64,000 bases of DNA. Source: Pseudomonas tremae. GTDB taxonomy: Bacteria; Pseudomonadota; Gammaproteobacteria; Pseudomonadales; Pseudomonadaceae. The DNA lies in NCBI RefSeq assembly GCF_001401155.1, contig NZ_LJRO01000058.1, positions 1 to 64,000 on the forward strand, written 5' to 3'. The notes beneath the pieces were generated by a model, which was not told where the DNA came from, made no database searches, and worked only from the letters and a program-made list of their open reading frames with translations. The position numbers and the translations under genes were made by a program. Shown piece after piece: positions 1 through 8,846 of this stretch (the stretch's first letter is position 1; the number at the start of each line of letters is the position of its first letter).

Positions 1-266
1 GCCCTGGCGCGCCAGGGCGGGACGGCTTCCAGCGCCTTCTAGCCGGGCCAGCACTGCCCGGCTACGCGGCGTTCTGCCCCGCACCCGGTCACCAGTTGGG
101 GTATAACGAGCTCAAGGCACTGGAGGTGCAGGCATTGATCCTGGCGGTGTGTGGCCAGGGCAGCCGCGGCCCGGACTTTGAAGAAGCCTGGCAAATCGAG
201 CGCCTGGCCAGCGCGATTCGTCGTGCAGCGACAGAACAGCGCTGGGTCGCGCTTGCCGATATCTGA
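1..266 (+). CDS. Gfo/Idh/MocA-family oxidoreductase, C-terminal part only
   Basis: An open frame enters from the left edge and stops at TGA 264-266, giving about 88 residues. The end of the protein contains GYNELKALEVQALILAV followed by a GSRGPDFEEAW segment and a tail close to RWVALADI. This pattern is typical of the last helix and strand of Gfo/Idh/MocA NAD(P)-dependent sugar or inositol dehydrogenases, where a conserved Asp-Phe-Glu-Glu-Gly/Ala-Trp segment closes the C-terminal domain. The N-terminal Rossmann domain lies outside the window, so substrate cannot be inferred. Family assignment rests on the C-terminal motif only. Confidence 0.72.
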   Translation, partial: PGAPGRDGFQRLLAGPALPGYAAFCPAPGHQLGYNELKALEVQALILAVCGQGSRGPDFEEAWQIERLASAIRRAATEQRWVALADI

Positions 267-358
267 CTTCCTGAGAGCACGTGCGAACGGGTAGAATGCT
301 TGCCGTTCCGGCTGGCGTTCCAGCCCCTTCCCGCGCTCTCTCTAAAAGCCCCCGTGCC

Positions 359-1138
359 ATGCCTTTCGAACTCAGCGTTGACCTGACCACCCTTGCAATC
401 CTTGCTGTCGTTGCATTCATCGCGGGCTTTATCGACGCCATTGCCGGGGGCGGCGGGCTGCTTACCACCCCTGCCCTGATGACTGCAGGCCTGCCACCGC
501 ATCTGGTGCTCGGCACCAACAAGCTCAGCTCGACCTTCGGTTCGGCGACTGCCAGCTACACCTTTTACCGCCGCAAGCTATTCCACCCGCGACAGTGGTT
601 GCACGCGATCGCCGGCACGGCGGCAGGCGCTGCCATAGGGGCAGTCATCGCTCATTACCTGCCTGCCGAATGGCTGAATCAGATGCTCCCGGTGATTGTG
701 TTTGGCTGCGGGCTCTATCTGCTGTTTGGTGGTACGCCCAAGGCGCCGCTGGACATCGATGCGCCGATGAAAAAGAAATGGCAGTTGCCACAAGGGCTGG
801 GGCTGGGCTTTTACGACGGTGTCGCAGGCCCTGGCACTGGCGCTTTCTGGACGGTCAGCACCTTGCTGCTTTATCCGGTAGACCTGGTCAAGGCCAGCGG
901 TGTTGCTCGCAGCATGAACTTCGTCAGCAACGCCGTGGCGCTTTCGGTGTTCATGTTTTCCGGTCAGGTGGATTACATCATCGGTCTGAGCATGGGCCTT
1001 GCCGTGATGGCGGGCGCCTACTTTGGCGCCGGGACGGCGATCAAGGGCGGTGCCAAGTTCATCCGCCCGGTGTTCATCACCGTAGTGCTGGGCCTGACCG
1101 TACGCTTAGCCTGGCAACACTGGTTCGGGGGCGCCTGA
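359..1138 (+). CDS. TSUP (TauE/SafE) family membrane permease
   Basis: This predicted inner-membrane transporter has 259 residues and about eight hydrophobic segments arranged as two repeats. The first repeat has the family signature [18 protein letters not shown] near residues 22-40; the second has [17 protein letters not shown] near residue 150. TauE/SafE (DUF81) proteins are thought to export small organic or sulfur-containing anions such as sulfoacetate or sulfite, but the substrate here is unknown. The frame is open upstream to 281; ATG 359 is chosen because the extra 26 residues are Pro/Arg-rich and resemble no family N-terminus. The 3' end overlaps the convergent nudC gene by 33 bases. 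Confidence 0.9.
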   Translation: MPFELSVDLTTLAILAVVAFIAGFIDAIAGGGGLLTTPALMTAGLPPHLVLGTNKLSSTFGSATASYTFYRRKLFHPRQWLHAIAGTAAGAAIGAVIAHYLPAEWLNQMLPVIVFGCGLYLLFGGTPKAPLDIDAPMKKKWQLPQGLGLGFYDGVAGPGTGAFWTVSTLLLYPVDLVKASGVARSMNFVSNAVALSVFMFSGQVDYIIGLSMGLAVMAGAYFGAGTAIKGGAKFIRPVFITVVLGLTVRLAWQHWFGGA

Positions 1139-1942
1139 GCACTGGGCCAGATACGCTTCGATCAGATAACGGGCAATTGACCGGCTGGCCGGAAGCGGTG
1201 GCAGGTCATTGACGTGAAACCAGCGTGCGTCTTCGATTTCCTCAACCTGGGGAACGATCTCTCCGCTTTCATATTCAGCATGAAAACCGAGCATCATCGA
1301 GTGCGGGAATGGCCAGCACTGGCTGCCCATGTATTTCAGGTTCCGGATACGCACCCCGACCTCTTCCATCACTTCGCGGTGCACACAGTCTTCAGCCGAC
1401 TCGCCTGGCTCTACAAACCCCGCCAAGGCGCTGTACATACCTGTGACAAAACGCGGCGAGCGGGCCAGAAGCACTTCGTCGCCCCGGGTGACCAGCACGA
1501 TCATGCTCGGGGAGATACGCGGATACAGGCGCAGGTTGTCGTGCTCGCAGAACATTGCCCTCTCGCCGGGAATCTGCACTGTCGGGCGACCGCACGCCCC
1601 GCAAAAGCGGTGCTCCCTGGCCCAGGTGCTCACCTGCGCGGCATATCCGAGCATCTGGAAAACCGCGAAATCACCCTCAAGCATGAACTGACGCAAGCCT
1701 TGCCAGGAGCATCCCTCCACTGAAGCAGGGCCTTCCAGTACCAGCAGGTAAACAGGCTCGCCGTCGAGATGACCGATGCCGTGTTCGCTCTGCACCGGCA
1801 AACCCAGCGCTTTAAACCATTCTCTAGGAAACATGACCCCATTGGCGTCCAGCAAAAAACCCTGCTCCCCCTGAACCACGGCCAGACCGCCACTGGCTTT
1901 GATATCCAGGACTGCAGTTGTCCAACGCTCCGGGCGTGTCAT
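1106..1942 (-). CDS. nudC: NADH pyrophosphatase / NAD-cap RNA decapping Nudix hydrolase
   Basis: A protein of 278 residues with the full NudC layout: N-terminal domain, zinc knuckle (C114, C117, C132), Nudix box at about 175-197 ([20 protein letters not shown]), and the NudC-specific SQCWPFPHS motif near 207-215. Family members cleave NAD(H) to NMN(H) and AMP and remove NAD caps from RNA. The fourth zinc ligand position reads Asp (CEHD) instead of the Cys found in E. coli NudC. The start ATG 1942 is preceded by GAGGAG at good spacing. The gene is convergent with the TSUP gene and overlaps it by 33 bases. Confidence 0.96.
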   Translation of the reverse strand: MTRPERWTTAVLDIKASGGLAVVQGEQGFLLDANGVMFPREWFKALGLPVQSEHGIGHLDGEPVYLLVLEGPASVEGCSWQGLRQFMLEGDFAVFQMLGYAAQVSTWAREHRFCGACGRPTVQIPGERAMFCEHDNLRLYPRISPSMIVLVTRGDEVLLARSPRFVTGMYSALAGFVEPGESAEDCVHREVMEEVGVRIRNLKYMGSQCWPFPHSMMLGFHAEYESGEIVPQVEEIEDARWFHVNDLPPLPASRSIARYLIEAYLAQCSGAPEPVLPG

Positions 1943-1980
1943 GAAAAACTCCTCTGTTCAAACTCAGGCACTGTTGTGCA

Positions 1981-2793
1981 TCAATTATCGAAAACCGGCT
2001 TCTGCTTGCTCATCTGCGCGACCATTGCCAGCTTCAGGTCAGGCGATTGCAGCATGGCTGCGTTCCAGATGGCAACGTGCGCAAGCCCGTCCTCTACGCT
2101 GTGATCACGCATGTAGCTGATCATTTCCTTGGTGCCTTCGACGGCAATCGGGGACTTCTCTGCTATTTCCCGTGCCACCGCAAAAACACCCTCCAGCAGA
2201 CCGGCAAGATCATCGAAGGTGCGATTTACCAAGCCGATTCTCTGAGCTTCATCAGCCCCCACAGTACGCCCGGTGTAAGCAAGCTCACGCAACATGCCGT
2301 CACCGATGATCCTCGGCAGACGCTGCAGGGTGCCTACGTCAGCGGCCATGCCCATGTCGATTTCGCGAATTGCAAATTGCGCATCGGCAGCGGCATAGCG
2401 GATGTCACAGGCTGAGATCAGGTCGATGGCTCCTCCAAGGCAATAGCCCTGAATGGCAGCAAGAACGGGTTTACGGCATTTGTCTACCGCCGTGAACGAT
2501 GCCTGCATGTCGCGAATCGTGCGCCTGAGCAAGCGAGCGTTACGGCCCGCATCCTTGCCCAACTGACTGGCCACCGAGGCCAGCAAGGCCAGGTCGATAC
2601 CCGAAGAAAAATGCTTGCCTGCGCCACTCAGCACCACGACACGCACTTCGTCAGTGCGCTCGACCCAGTCGAATATCTGAATTATTTCACTCCAGAACGG
2701 CTCGTTCATGGCATTGAGCTTTTCGGCCCGATTGATTTGCACATGGGCAATGCGCTCTGTCAGTTCGACCCGGAAGGCATGGTAATCGGACAC
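1981..2793 (-). CDS. Enoyl-CoA hydratase/isomerase (crotonase) family protein
   Basis: The product has 270 residues, the usual crotonase length. It carries the two oxyanion-hole segments: GAGKHFSSGIDLALL near 56-70 and AAIQGYCLGGAIDL near 109-122, followed by AQFAIREIDMG. These enzymes hydrate or isomerise acyl-CoA esters; the closest type appears to be the delta(3,5)-delta(2,4)-dienoyl-CoA isomerase or generic EchA group, because the IDL (Asp) after SSG and the CDIRYAAADAQF segment are typical of that branch. The start is GTG 2793, eight bases after GAGGAT. It stands 210 bases from the divergent kaiC-like gene. Confidence 0.88.
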   Translation of the reverse strand: MSDYHAFRVELTERIAHVQINRAEKLNAMNEPFWSEIIQIFDWVERTDEVRVVVLSGAGKHFSSGIDLALLASVASQLGKDAGRNARLLRRTIRDMQASFTAVDKCRKPVLAAIQGYCLGGAIDLISACDIRYAAADAQFAIREIDMGMAADVGTLQRLPRIIGDGMLRELAYTGRTVGADEAQRIGLVNRTFDDLAGLLEGVFAVAREIAEKSPIAVEGTKEMISYMRDHSVEDGLAHVAIWNAAMLQSPDLKLAMVAQMSKQKPVFDN

Positions 2794-3004
2794 GATTCGA
2801 TCCTCGGAGATTTTTATTGTTCAGGCTCAGGACTATAGCAACAGCAGCCGATGAACTGTAACCGCATCGGATTGGCTGACTGGTCACCTCGTTTGAATGC
2901 GTCCTATGCTGGCAGCTGGCTTCAATCAGGCTGAACGCTGGGAACTTGCAGTGGTCCAGAGTTAAGTACTATCAAAACCTATACAGGTTACTAGAGGGCG
3001 ATAC

Positions 3005-4489
3005 TTGAATACGTCAAAAGCGGCAACCGGGATTGAAGGTCTGGATGACATCCTCGCGGGGGGTCTTTCACGCAGTCATGTTTTCCTTCTTGAAGGAGAA
3101 CCCGGAACCGGCAAGACAACAATAGCGCTGCAGTTTTTGCAGGCAGGCGCTGCGGCAGGCGAGATTTCGCTATACATCACCCTGTCCGAGACCGAAAAAG
3201 AGCTTCGCTCGGGAGCCGCCTCTCACGGCTGGGAGCTTGACGAGCAGATCAATATCTTTGAACTGACGCCGCCCGAAAGCCTGATCGATGCCGATCATCA
3301 GCAAAGCCTGCTCTACTCTTCCGATCTGGAGCTGGGTGAAGCCACTCGCCACATATTTGAAGTGGTAGAGCGAGTCAAACCTTCCCGTGTGGTAATTGAC
3401 AGCCTGTCGGAAATCCGCCTCCTGGCGCAAAGTTCGCTGCGCTACAGAAGGCAAATTCTGTCAATCAAGCATTACTTCACGCGCTACAACGCCACGGTGC
3501 TGTTGCTGGACGACCTGACCACCGAAGCGCTCGACAAAACCGTCCACAGCGTTGCCCACGGTGTCATCCGTCTTGAGTGCGTGACGCCCGTGTATGGCGC
3601 GGAGCGCAGACGCCTGAAGATAGTCAAATATCGCGGTCAGAAATACCGGGGCGGCTACCACGATTTCACTATCGCCGAAGACGGCATTCATGTGTTTCCA
3701 CGCCTGGTCGCGGCCGAACACCGCTCTACCTATGCGCGGACTCAAGTGAGCAGTGGCATCGCAGAGCTGGATAAATTACTCGGCGGTGGCATAGAAAGCG
3801 GCTCGAGCACGTTGATTCTCGGCCCTTCAGGCACCGGTAAATCGCTTATTTCACTGGTCTTCGCAGTTCAGGCCGTGGCGCGCGGTGAGCGAGTCGGGCT
3901 TTTCATATTCGATGAAGAACTGGGCTTGCTGTTCGAGCGCATGCTCAAGCTCGGGATCGACCTGCGTGCGCTGCAGGACACCGGTAATCTGGTCATAGAA
4001 CAGGTTGACGCCGCAGAGCTGTCTCCTGGCGAATTCGCGCATCGAGTGCGAAGTGCGGTGGACAGTAAACATATCAAGACCGTGATCATCGACAGCATCA
4101 ACGGTTATCAAGCGGCAATGCCGGAAGAAAGCGCCCTTGTTCTGCATATGCACGAGCTGTTGCTGTATCTCAACCGCTTGGGGGCATCGACCTTCATGAC
4201 GGTTGCGCAGCATGGGCTGGTAGGCGATATGCGCTCGCCGGTGGACATCACTTACCTTGCCGACAGCGTCATCCTTCTGCGCTACTTCGAAGCGATGGGC
4301 CAAGTGCGACGAGCCATTTCCGTCATCAAAAAGCGTACTGGTACTCACGAGTCGACCATTCGCGAATACCGTATCGGCTCCACCGGTTTGACGATCGGCG
4401 AGCCGCTTGAAGCTTTCCAGGGTGTATTGCGCGGTATTCCGACTTATCACGGCGGGCATGAACCTTTGTTGGCGGATAAAGGGCTGTGA
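3005..4489 (+). CDS. KaiC-like circadian-clock family double-domain ATPase
   Basis: The 494-residue protein has two RecA/KaiC domains. Domain 1 has Walker A GEPGTGKTT (31-39), a TLSETEKEL segment and Walker B VVIDSLSEI. Domain 2 has Walker A GPSGTGKS (273-280) and the FDEEL catalytic acidic pair. Family proteins bind and hydrolyse ATP as hexamers; the cyanobacterial member autophosphorylates two adjacent residues in domain 2. The aligned site here (DITYLAD, 414-420) reads Thr416-Tyr417. The start is TTG 3005 behind AGAGGG. The stop overlaps the GTG start of the next histidine kinase (GTGA), indicating translational coupling. No kaiA or kaiB is present in the window. Confidence 0.93.
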   Translation: MNTSKAATGIEGLDDILAGGLSRSHVFLLEGEPGTGKTTIALQFLQAGAAAGEISLYITLSETEKELRSGAASHGWELDEQINIFELTPPESLIDADHQQSLLYSSDLELGEATRHIFEVVERVKPSRVVIDSLSEIRLLAQSSLRYRRQILSIKHYFTRYNATVLLLDDLTTEALDKTVHSVAHGVIRLECVTPVYGAERRRLKIVKYRGQKYRGGYHDFTIAEDGIHVFPRLVAAEHRSTYARTQVSSGIAELDKLLGGGIESGSSTLILGPSGTGKSLISLVFAVQAVARGERVGLFIFDEELGLLFERMLKLGIDLRALQDTGNLVIEQVDAAELSPGEFAHRVRSAVDSKHIKTVIIDSINGYQAAMPEESALVLHMHELLLYLNRLGASTFMTVAQHGLVGDMRSPVDITYLADSVILLRYFEAMGQVRRAISVIKKRTGTHESTIREYRIGSTGLTIGEPLEAFQGVLRGIPTYHGGHEPLLADKGL

Positions 4490-6534
4490 ATACCCCGGGG
4501 CAGGTATCGGAGCGTTCGATCATCCTGGCGCCGAGGGGCCGGGACGGTCAGATCGCGCTGCGAATTCTGGGTGAAGCCGGCTTTCCCGCTTTCGTCGTCA
4601 ATGACCTTGAGCATCTGGTCCGCGAACTGGCTGCAGGTGCCGGTGTTGTGATCATTGCCGACGAAGCCCTGCGTGCGGGTGACCTCAACCCGTTTCTGGA
4701 GCTGTTGAGCATTCAGCCCGCCTGGTCTGACCTGCCTATCGTGCTACTGACCCATCATGCCCAGGTGGATCATGTTCCGCCCGCGCGCATGGGCAATCTT
4801 TTAGGCAACGTGACCTTTCTGGAGCGCCCCTTCCACCCGACAACGCTGGTAAGCCTGGTGACGACCGCCGTGCGCGGCCGCAGGCGCCAATACGAAGCCC
4901 GGGCTCGCATGGAAGACCTTCATGAAAGTGAGGGTCGCCTGCAAAACGCACTAAAAGCCGGCAGACTGGGGTCCTGGCAGCTCGAAGCACAAGGTCTCAG
5001 GCTTACCTGCTCGGCAATCACCAAATCCCACTACGGCCGTGACGAACAGAGTGATTTCAGCTACGACGACTGGCTCGCCGCTGTCTACTTCGAAGATCAA
5101 CCCAGAATGCAATCGGCGCTCCAGCGCAGCTTGGACACTGGCGTCGATTTCATCATCGAATACCGCAATGTATGGCCTGACGGCTCACTGAGCTGGGTGG
5201 ACGTGCGAGCCCGCGCGATTCGCGGCAAGAACGGTCTGGTGGCGTCGATGGCTGGGGTGACATCGGACATTACCGAACGCAAACAGGCTGATTCGCAGCT
5301 GCGCCGCCTTAACGAGACGCTCGAACAACAGGTCGAAGAGCGCACTTCGCAGTTGCGCCACAAAGAAGAGATTCTGCGCCAGTCGCAGAAAATGGAAGCT
5401 GTCGGCCAGCTGACTGGCGGGATTGCCCACGATTTCAATAACATGCTGACCGGTATCATCGGCAGCCTGGAGCTGATCAGAAGACGTGTCGCACGTGGAC
5501 GCATCGAAGACCTGGACAGCCTGATTGATCTGGGCGTGACTTCGGCGAACCGTGCTGCAGCGCTCACCCACCGCTTGCTGGCGTTTTCGCGCCGCCAGTC
5601 GCTGGATTCCAAGCCGGTCGAGATGAACCAGCTGGTGGATTCCATGGACGAGCTGCTGCAGCGCAGCGTCAATGAAAGCATCCATTTGCAGTTACGTCTG
5701 GCCAATGATCTGTGGACCGCCGAAGCAGATCCAAACCAGCTGGAAAACGCCTTGCTCAACCTGGTGCTCAATGCCCGCGATGCCATGCCTGACGGCGGCA
5801 CGCTGGTGGTCGAAACCTTCAATCAGCAATTGGACAAATCCTTCACCAACGCCCACGAAAACCTGCTGCCGGGCGACTATGTGGTACTGAGTGTCAGCGA
5901 CAACGGCTGCGGCATGCCTGAGACAGTCATCAACCGCGCGTTCGATCCGTTCTTCACCACCAAACCCATTGGCCAAGGCACGGGCCTCGGTCTGTCGATG
6001 ATCTACGGCTTCAGCAAACAGTCACATGGGCACGTCTCGATCAGCAGCGAAGTTGGTCACGGCACGACCGTGCAGCTGTTTCTGCCTCGCTTCCAGGGCG
6101 CCGCCGATGAAACAGAACAGAGCTTTCAGAGCAATGCAATCTGCGCCGAAGATGGCGAAACGGTGCTTATCGTCGAGGACGACCCCGCCGTACGGGCGCT
6201 GGTCAGCGAAGTGCTCAGTGAACTGGGTTACCTCTACATAGAGGCCGGCGAGGCAATGAGCGCAGTGCCGATACTCGAATCAAGCCAACGAATCGATCTG
6301 CTGATCAGTGACGTAGGCCTGCCTGGCATGAACGGTCGGCAATTGGCGGATATTGCCAGGCAACTGCGACCAGAGCTCAAAGTCTTGTTCATTACCGGGT
6401 ATGCGGAACATGCTGCGGTGCGCGGAGGCTTCCTGGAGACTGGCATGCAACTGATTACCAAACCCTTCGCCTTCGACCACCTGACCTCGAAAGTCCGTGA
6501 AATGATCGAGGCCAGAGAGGTGGTAAGGCTTTAG
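4486..6534 (+). CDS. PAS-containing hybrid sensor histidine kinase coupled to the KaiC-like ATPase
   Basis: The 682-residue protein is soluble. Residues 1-130 resemble a receiver-like fold without a clear phospho-acceptor set; a PAS/PAC domain follows at about 150-260 (ending DITERKQA), then a short coiled coil, a HisKA domain with GGIAHDFNNML (H315), an HATPase domain with NLVLNARDAMPDGG and GTGLGLSMIYGF, and a C-terminal receiver with phospho-Asp D609 (LLISDVGLPGMNG). This architecture matches kinases repeatedly found next to KaiC-like genes in proteobacteria. The GTG start lies in the stop codon of the KaiC gene. A GCGTTCA-loop-TGAACGC hairpin lies just past the stop (6535-6558). Confidence 0.93.
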   Translation: MNTPGQVSERSIILAPRGRDGQIALRILGEAGFPAFVVNDLEHLVRELAAGAGVVIIADEALRAGDLNPFLELLSIQPAWSDLPIVLLTHHAQVDHVPPARMGNLLGNVTFLERPFHPTTLVSLVTTAVRGRRRQYEARARMEDLHESEGRLQNALKAGRLGSWQLEAQGLRLTCSAITKSHYGRDEQSDFSYDDWLAAVYFEDQPRMQSALQRSLDTGVDFIIEYRNVWPDGSLSWVDVRARAIRGKNGLVASMAGVTSDITERKQADSQLRRLNETLEQQVEERTSQLRHKEEILRQSQKMEAVGQLTGGIAHDFNNMLTGIIGSLELIRRRVARGRIEDLDSLIDLGVTSANRAAALTHRLLAFSRRQSLDSKPVEMNQLVDSMDELLQRSVNESIHLQLRLANDLWTAEADPNQLENALLNLVLNARDAMPDGGTLVVETFNQQLDKSFTNAHENLLPGDYVVLSVSDNGCGMPETVINRAFDPFFTTKPIGQGTGLGLSMIYGFSKQSHGHVSISSEVGHGTTVQLFLPRFQGAADETEQSFQSNAICAEDGETVLIVEDDPAVRALVSEVLSELGYLYIEAGEAMSAVPILESSQRIDLLISDVGLPGMNGRQLADIARQLRPELKVLFITGYAEHAAVRGGFLETGMQLITKPFAFDHLTSKVREMIEAREVVRL

Positions 6535-6565
6535 GCGTTCATCCATCCGACTGAACGCTGCATGG

Positions 6566-6943
6566 TCAGGCCAGCAGGGCCTGAATCTGCGATTGCAGGG
6601 TTTCCATGGTGAACGGTTTGGCCAGGATCGGCGCTTTCAGCGCAATGGCGCTTCCGGAATCCAGAATTTCTGCCGGGTAGCCACTGATGAAAATGACCTT
6701 CAGCTCAGGCCGCAGCATCACGGCAGGCTCGGCTATCTGCACTCCCGAAACGCCACCCGGCAAGCGATAATCCGTAATCATCAGGTCGAGATGTGGCTTG
6801 GTAGCCAAAATCTCGAAGGCCTGCTCACCATTCTCGGCCTGCAGGACACGATACCCCTCACCCGCCAGATAATCGGCCAGCAACATCAGGATAAGAGGTT
6901 CGTCTTCGACGATTAGTACGACGTTTTCTGCATCAGCGCTCAT
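6566..6943 (-). CDS. Single-domain response regulator (CheY-like)
   Basis: A receiver-only protein of 125 residues: acidic pocket IVEDEP (11-16), phospho-Asp D58 in LMITDYRLPGGVSG, and a conserved Lys in LAKPFTMETL. No output domain follows, so it should pass phosphate or bind a partner. The frame extends to 6994, but ATG 6943 is chosen because AAGG stands eight to twelve bases upstream and the extra residues do not fit a receiver. It is convergent with the KaiC-associated kinase and is the last gene before the gap to the REC-kinase block on the same strand. Confidence 0.9.
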   Translation of the reverse strand: MSADAENVVLIVEDEPLILMLLADYLAGEGYRVLQAENGEQAFEILATKPHLDLMITDYRLPGGVSGVQIAEPAVMLRPELKVIFISGYPAEILDSGSAIALKAPILAKPFTMETLQSQIQALLA

Positions 6944-7056
6944 TGAACTGCCTTCGATCTTATAGATAGCTGCCATTACGACCACGGCATGCATAGGAGG
7001 TTGCGCCGACCTGCGATTAAACTTGATTGCCAGTGGCTATCATCCTCGGCAGCGTC

Positions 7057-8238
7057 TCATAAAGGGAGACAGATACGGAAGGTCGAGCCCTTGCCCTCCT
7101 CGCTTTCCACTTCGATACGACCGCCATGAGCTATCACGATCTGTTCGGAAATAAACAGCCCAAGACCTAGCCCGGCAACCGCATGACCACTCGAAACCCT
7201 CTCGAATTGCTGGAAGATACGCTTCTGGTTTTCAGCCGTGATGCCGATCCCCTGGTCCCTGACCTCTATGAATGCCTCACTGCCACGGCTGCCGACATGA
7301 ACTTCGATGGGCTTGCGCGCGCCGTAACGCAGGGCATTGGTCAATAGATTGGCAACCACCTGCTCGATGCGAAACTCGTCCCAGACCCCAATAACCGGCT
7401 CATCGGCAAACAGCGTGATGGACGAGCCGACAGAGGCAATCTGAGCGGCGAAGCTTTCCAGCAACTGATTCAGCAGCTCGCTCAGGTCAAATGCGCTGGG
7501 CCTTATGGAAAGTTTCCCGGTACGGATGCGCGAGACGTCGAGCATGTCTTCTATCAGGCGGATAAGACTTTGAATCTGTCGTTCGTCGCGATCCACCATC
7601 CCGCGCAGTTTTTCCATGGTGAAGGCCGCTTCGTTATCCTTGGCCAGATGCAGCTTGCGCAGCTGGGTTTCGAGAATCAGCCCGTTGAGCGGCGTACGTA
7701 CCTCGTGGGAGACGATCGACATGAAGTCGTCACGCATACGGATGGCATGTTCCAGTTCGCCCTGTGTCGCTTGCAGACGCTTGAGCAGCGCTTCCTGCTC
7801 CTGTCGGCTGCGCTCGAGTTCTTCGACCTGCAGCTTTACGGCTTTGCGCTGCCGGTACAAATCAACGAATACGTTGACCTTGCTCTTGACCGCATGAATA
7901 TCCAGTGGCTTGTGCAGAAAGTCCACGGCACCGCTCTCATACCCCTTGAAGGCATAATTCAGCTCACGACCGGCCGCACTGACAAACACGATTGGAATGT
8001 TTTTAGTCTTTTCGGTGCTGCGCATCATTTCGGCCAGCTCGAATCCGTTCATGCCAGGCATCTGAACATCCAGGATCGCCAGAGCAAACTCGTGTTGCAG
8101 CAGCAGTGACAACGCTTCATCTGCCGACAACGCCTTGTACACCTCTCTGTCCCCACGCTTTATCAGCGCTTCAAGGGCAAGCAGGTTTTCCGGCAAATCG
8201 TCGACGATGAGCAGTTTTGCCTGAATTTCACTTAACAT
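7057..8238 (-). CDS. Receiver-histidine kinase fusion (REC-HisKA-HATPase)
   Basis: The 393 residues carry an N-terminal receiver (D57 in LAILDVQMPGMNG, Lys110 in FLHKPLD), a coiled-coil linker at about 130-168, HisKA with H178 (IVSHEVRTPLNG) and HATPase with NLLTNALRYG, DQGIGI and GLGLGLF. There is no membrane segment or sensory domain, so input probably arrives by phosphotransfer to the receiver. The gene overlaps the end of cheB by 7 bases and lies last in the order CHASE3 kinase-cheR-cheB-this gene, suggesting one transcript. Confidence 0.93.
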   Translation of the reverse strand: MLSEIQAKLLIVDDLPENLLALEALIKRGDREVYKALSADEALSLLLQHEFALAILDVQMPGMNGFELAEMMRSTEKTKNIPIVFVSAAGRELNYAFKGYESGAVDFLHKPLDIHAVKSKVNVFVDLYRQRKAVKLQVEELERSRQEQEALLKRLQATQGELEHAIRMRDDFMSIVSHEVRTPLNGLILETQLRKLHLAKDNEAAFTMEKLRGMVDRDERQIQSLIRLIEDMLDVSRIRTGKLSIRPSAFDLSELLNQLLESFAAQIASVGSSITLFADEPVIGVWDEFRIEQVVANLLTNALRYGARKPIEVHVGSRGSEAFIEVRDQGIGITAENQKRIFQQFERVSSGHAVAGLGLGLFISEQIVIAHGGRIEVESEEGKGSTFRICLPL

Positions 8239-8846
8239 GCGGTTTTTTCCAGCTCGACCAGCAAGCGACCGATATCGGTCAGGGAGAGAAGATAATCCGG
8301 CTGATGCAACGCCAAGGCTGCTTCGGGCATGGTAGATGCCTGAGCCTGCAAAGGATCCTGAATCACCGTGAAACCACCATAGTTCTTGATCTGCATCAAA
8401 CCTCGCGCACCGTCGCTGTTGGCGCCTGTCAGCAAGATACCCGCCAGCTTCGAGTCATAGGCATCAGCTGCCGAACTGAACAGAATGTCGATACTGGGCC
8501 TTGAATAAAACACCCGATCCTCCTGGCTCAATGACAGAGAGCGATCGGACTCTACTGAGAGGTGATACCCCGAAGGCGCGAAATACAGCGTGCCCGGTAC
8601 GATATTCTCTTTGTCATCAGCTTCCTTGACCGGGATCGACAGACGATTCTGAAAGACTTCGGCCAACTGGCTGCGACGGTCATCAGGCACATGCAGTACC
8701 GTCAGAATCGGCAGGCTGAAACCCGGCCGCAGCCCACTGAATATTTTCAGCAGCGCTTCCACACCACCTGCAGACGCACCCACAACAATGGCATCGACAA
8801 TCGGCAGATCGCCAGGAGACGAAACTTCAGCAAACGTGGCTTTCAT
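8232..8846 (-). CDS. cheB: CheB-type protein-glutamate methylesterase, stand-alone catalytic domain
   Basis: A 204-residue protein with only the CheB esterase/deamidase domain. The catalytic triad is visible as Ser25 (GASAGG), His52 (LHVPDD) and Asp145 (GANSDGARG). Classical CheB has an N-terminal receiver that controls the esterase; it is absent here. The start overlaps the cheR stop by four bases (ATGA), so the two are translationally coupled. With no chemoreceptor, cheA or cheW nearby, this pair is more likely tied to the adjoining kinases than to flagellar chemotaxis. The name is by family and not proof of a chemotaxis role. Confidence 0.92.
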   Translation of the reverse strand: MKATFAEVSSPGDLPIVDAIVVGASAGGVEALLKIFSGLRPGFSLPILTVLHVPDDRRSQLAEVFQNRLSIPVKEADDKENIVPGTLYFAPSGYHLSVESDRSLSLSQEDRVFYSRPSIDILFSSAADAYDSKLAGILLTGANSDGARGLMQIKNYGGFTVIQDPLQAQASTMPEAALALHQPDYLLSLTDIGRLLVELEKTAC

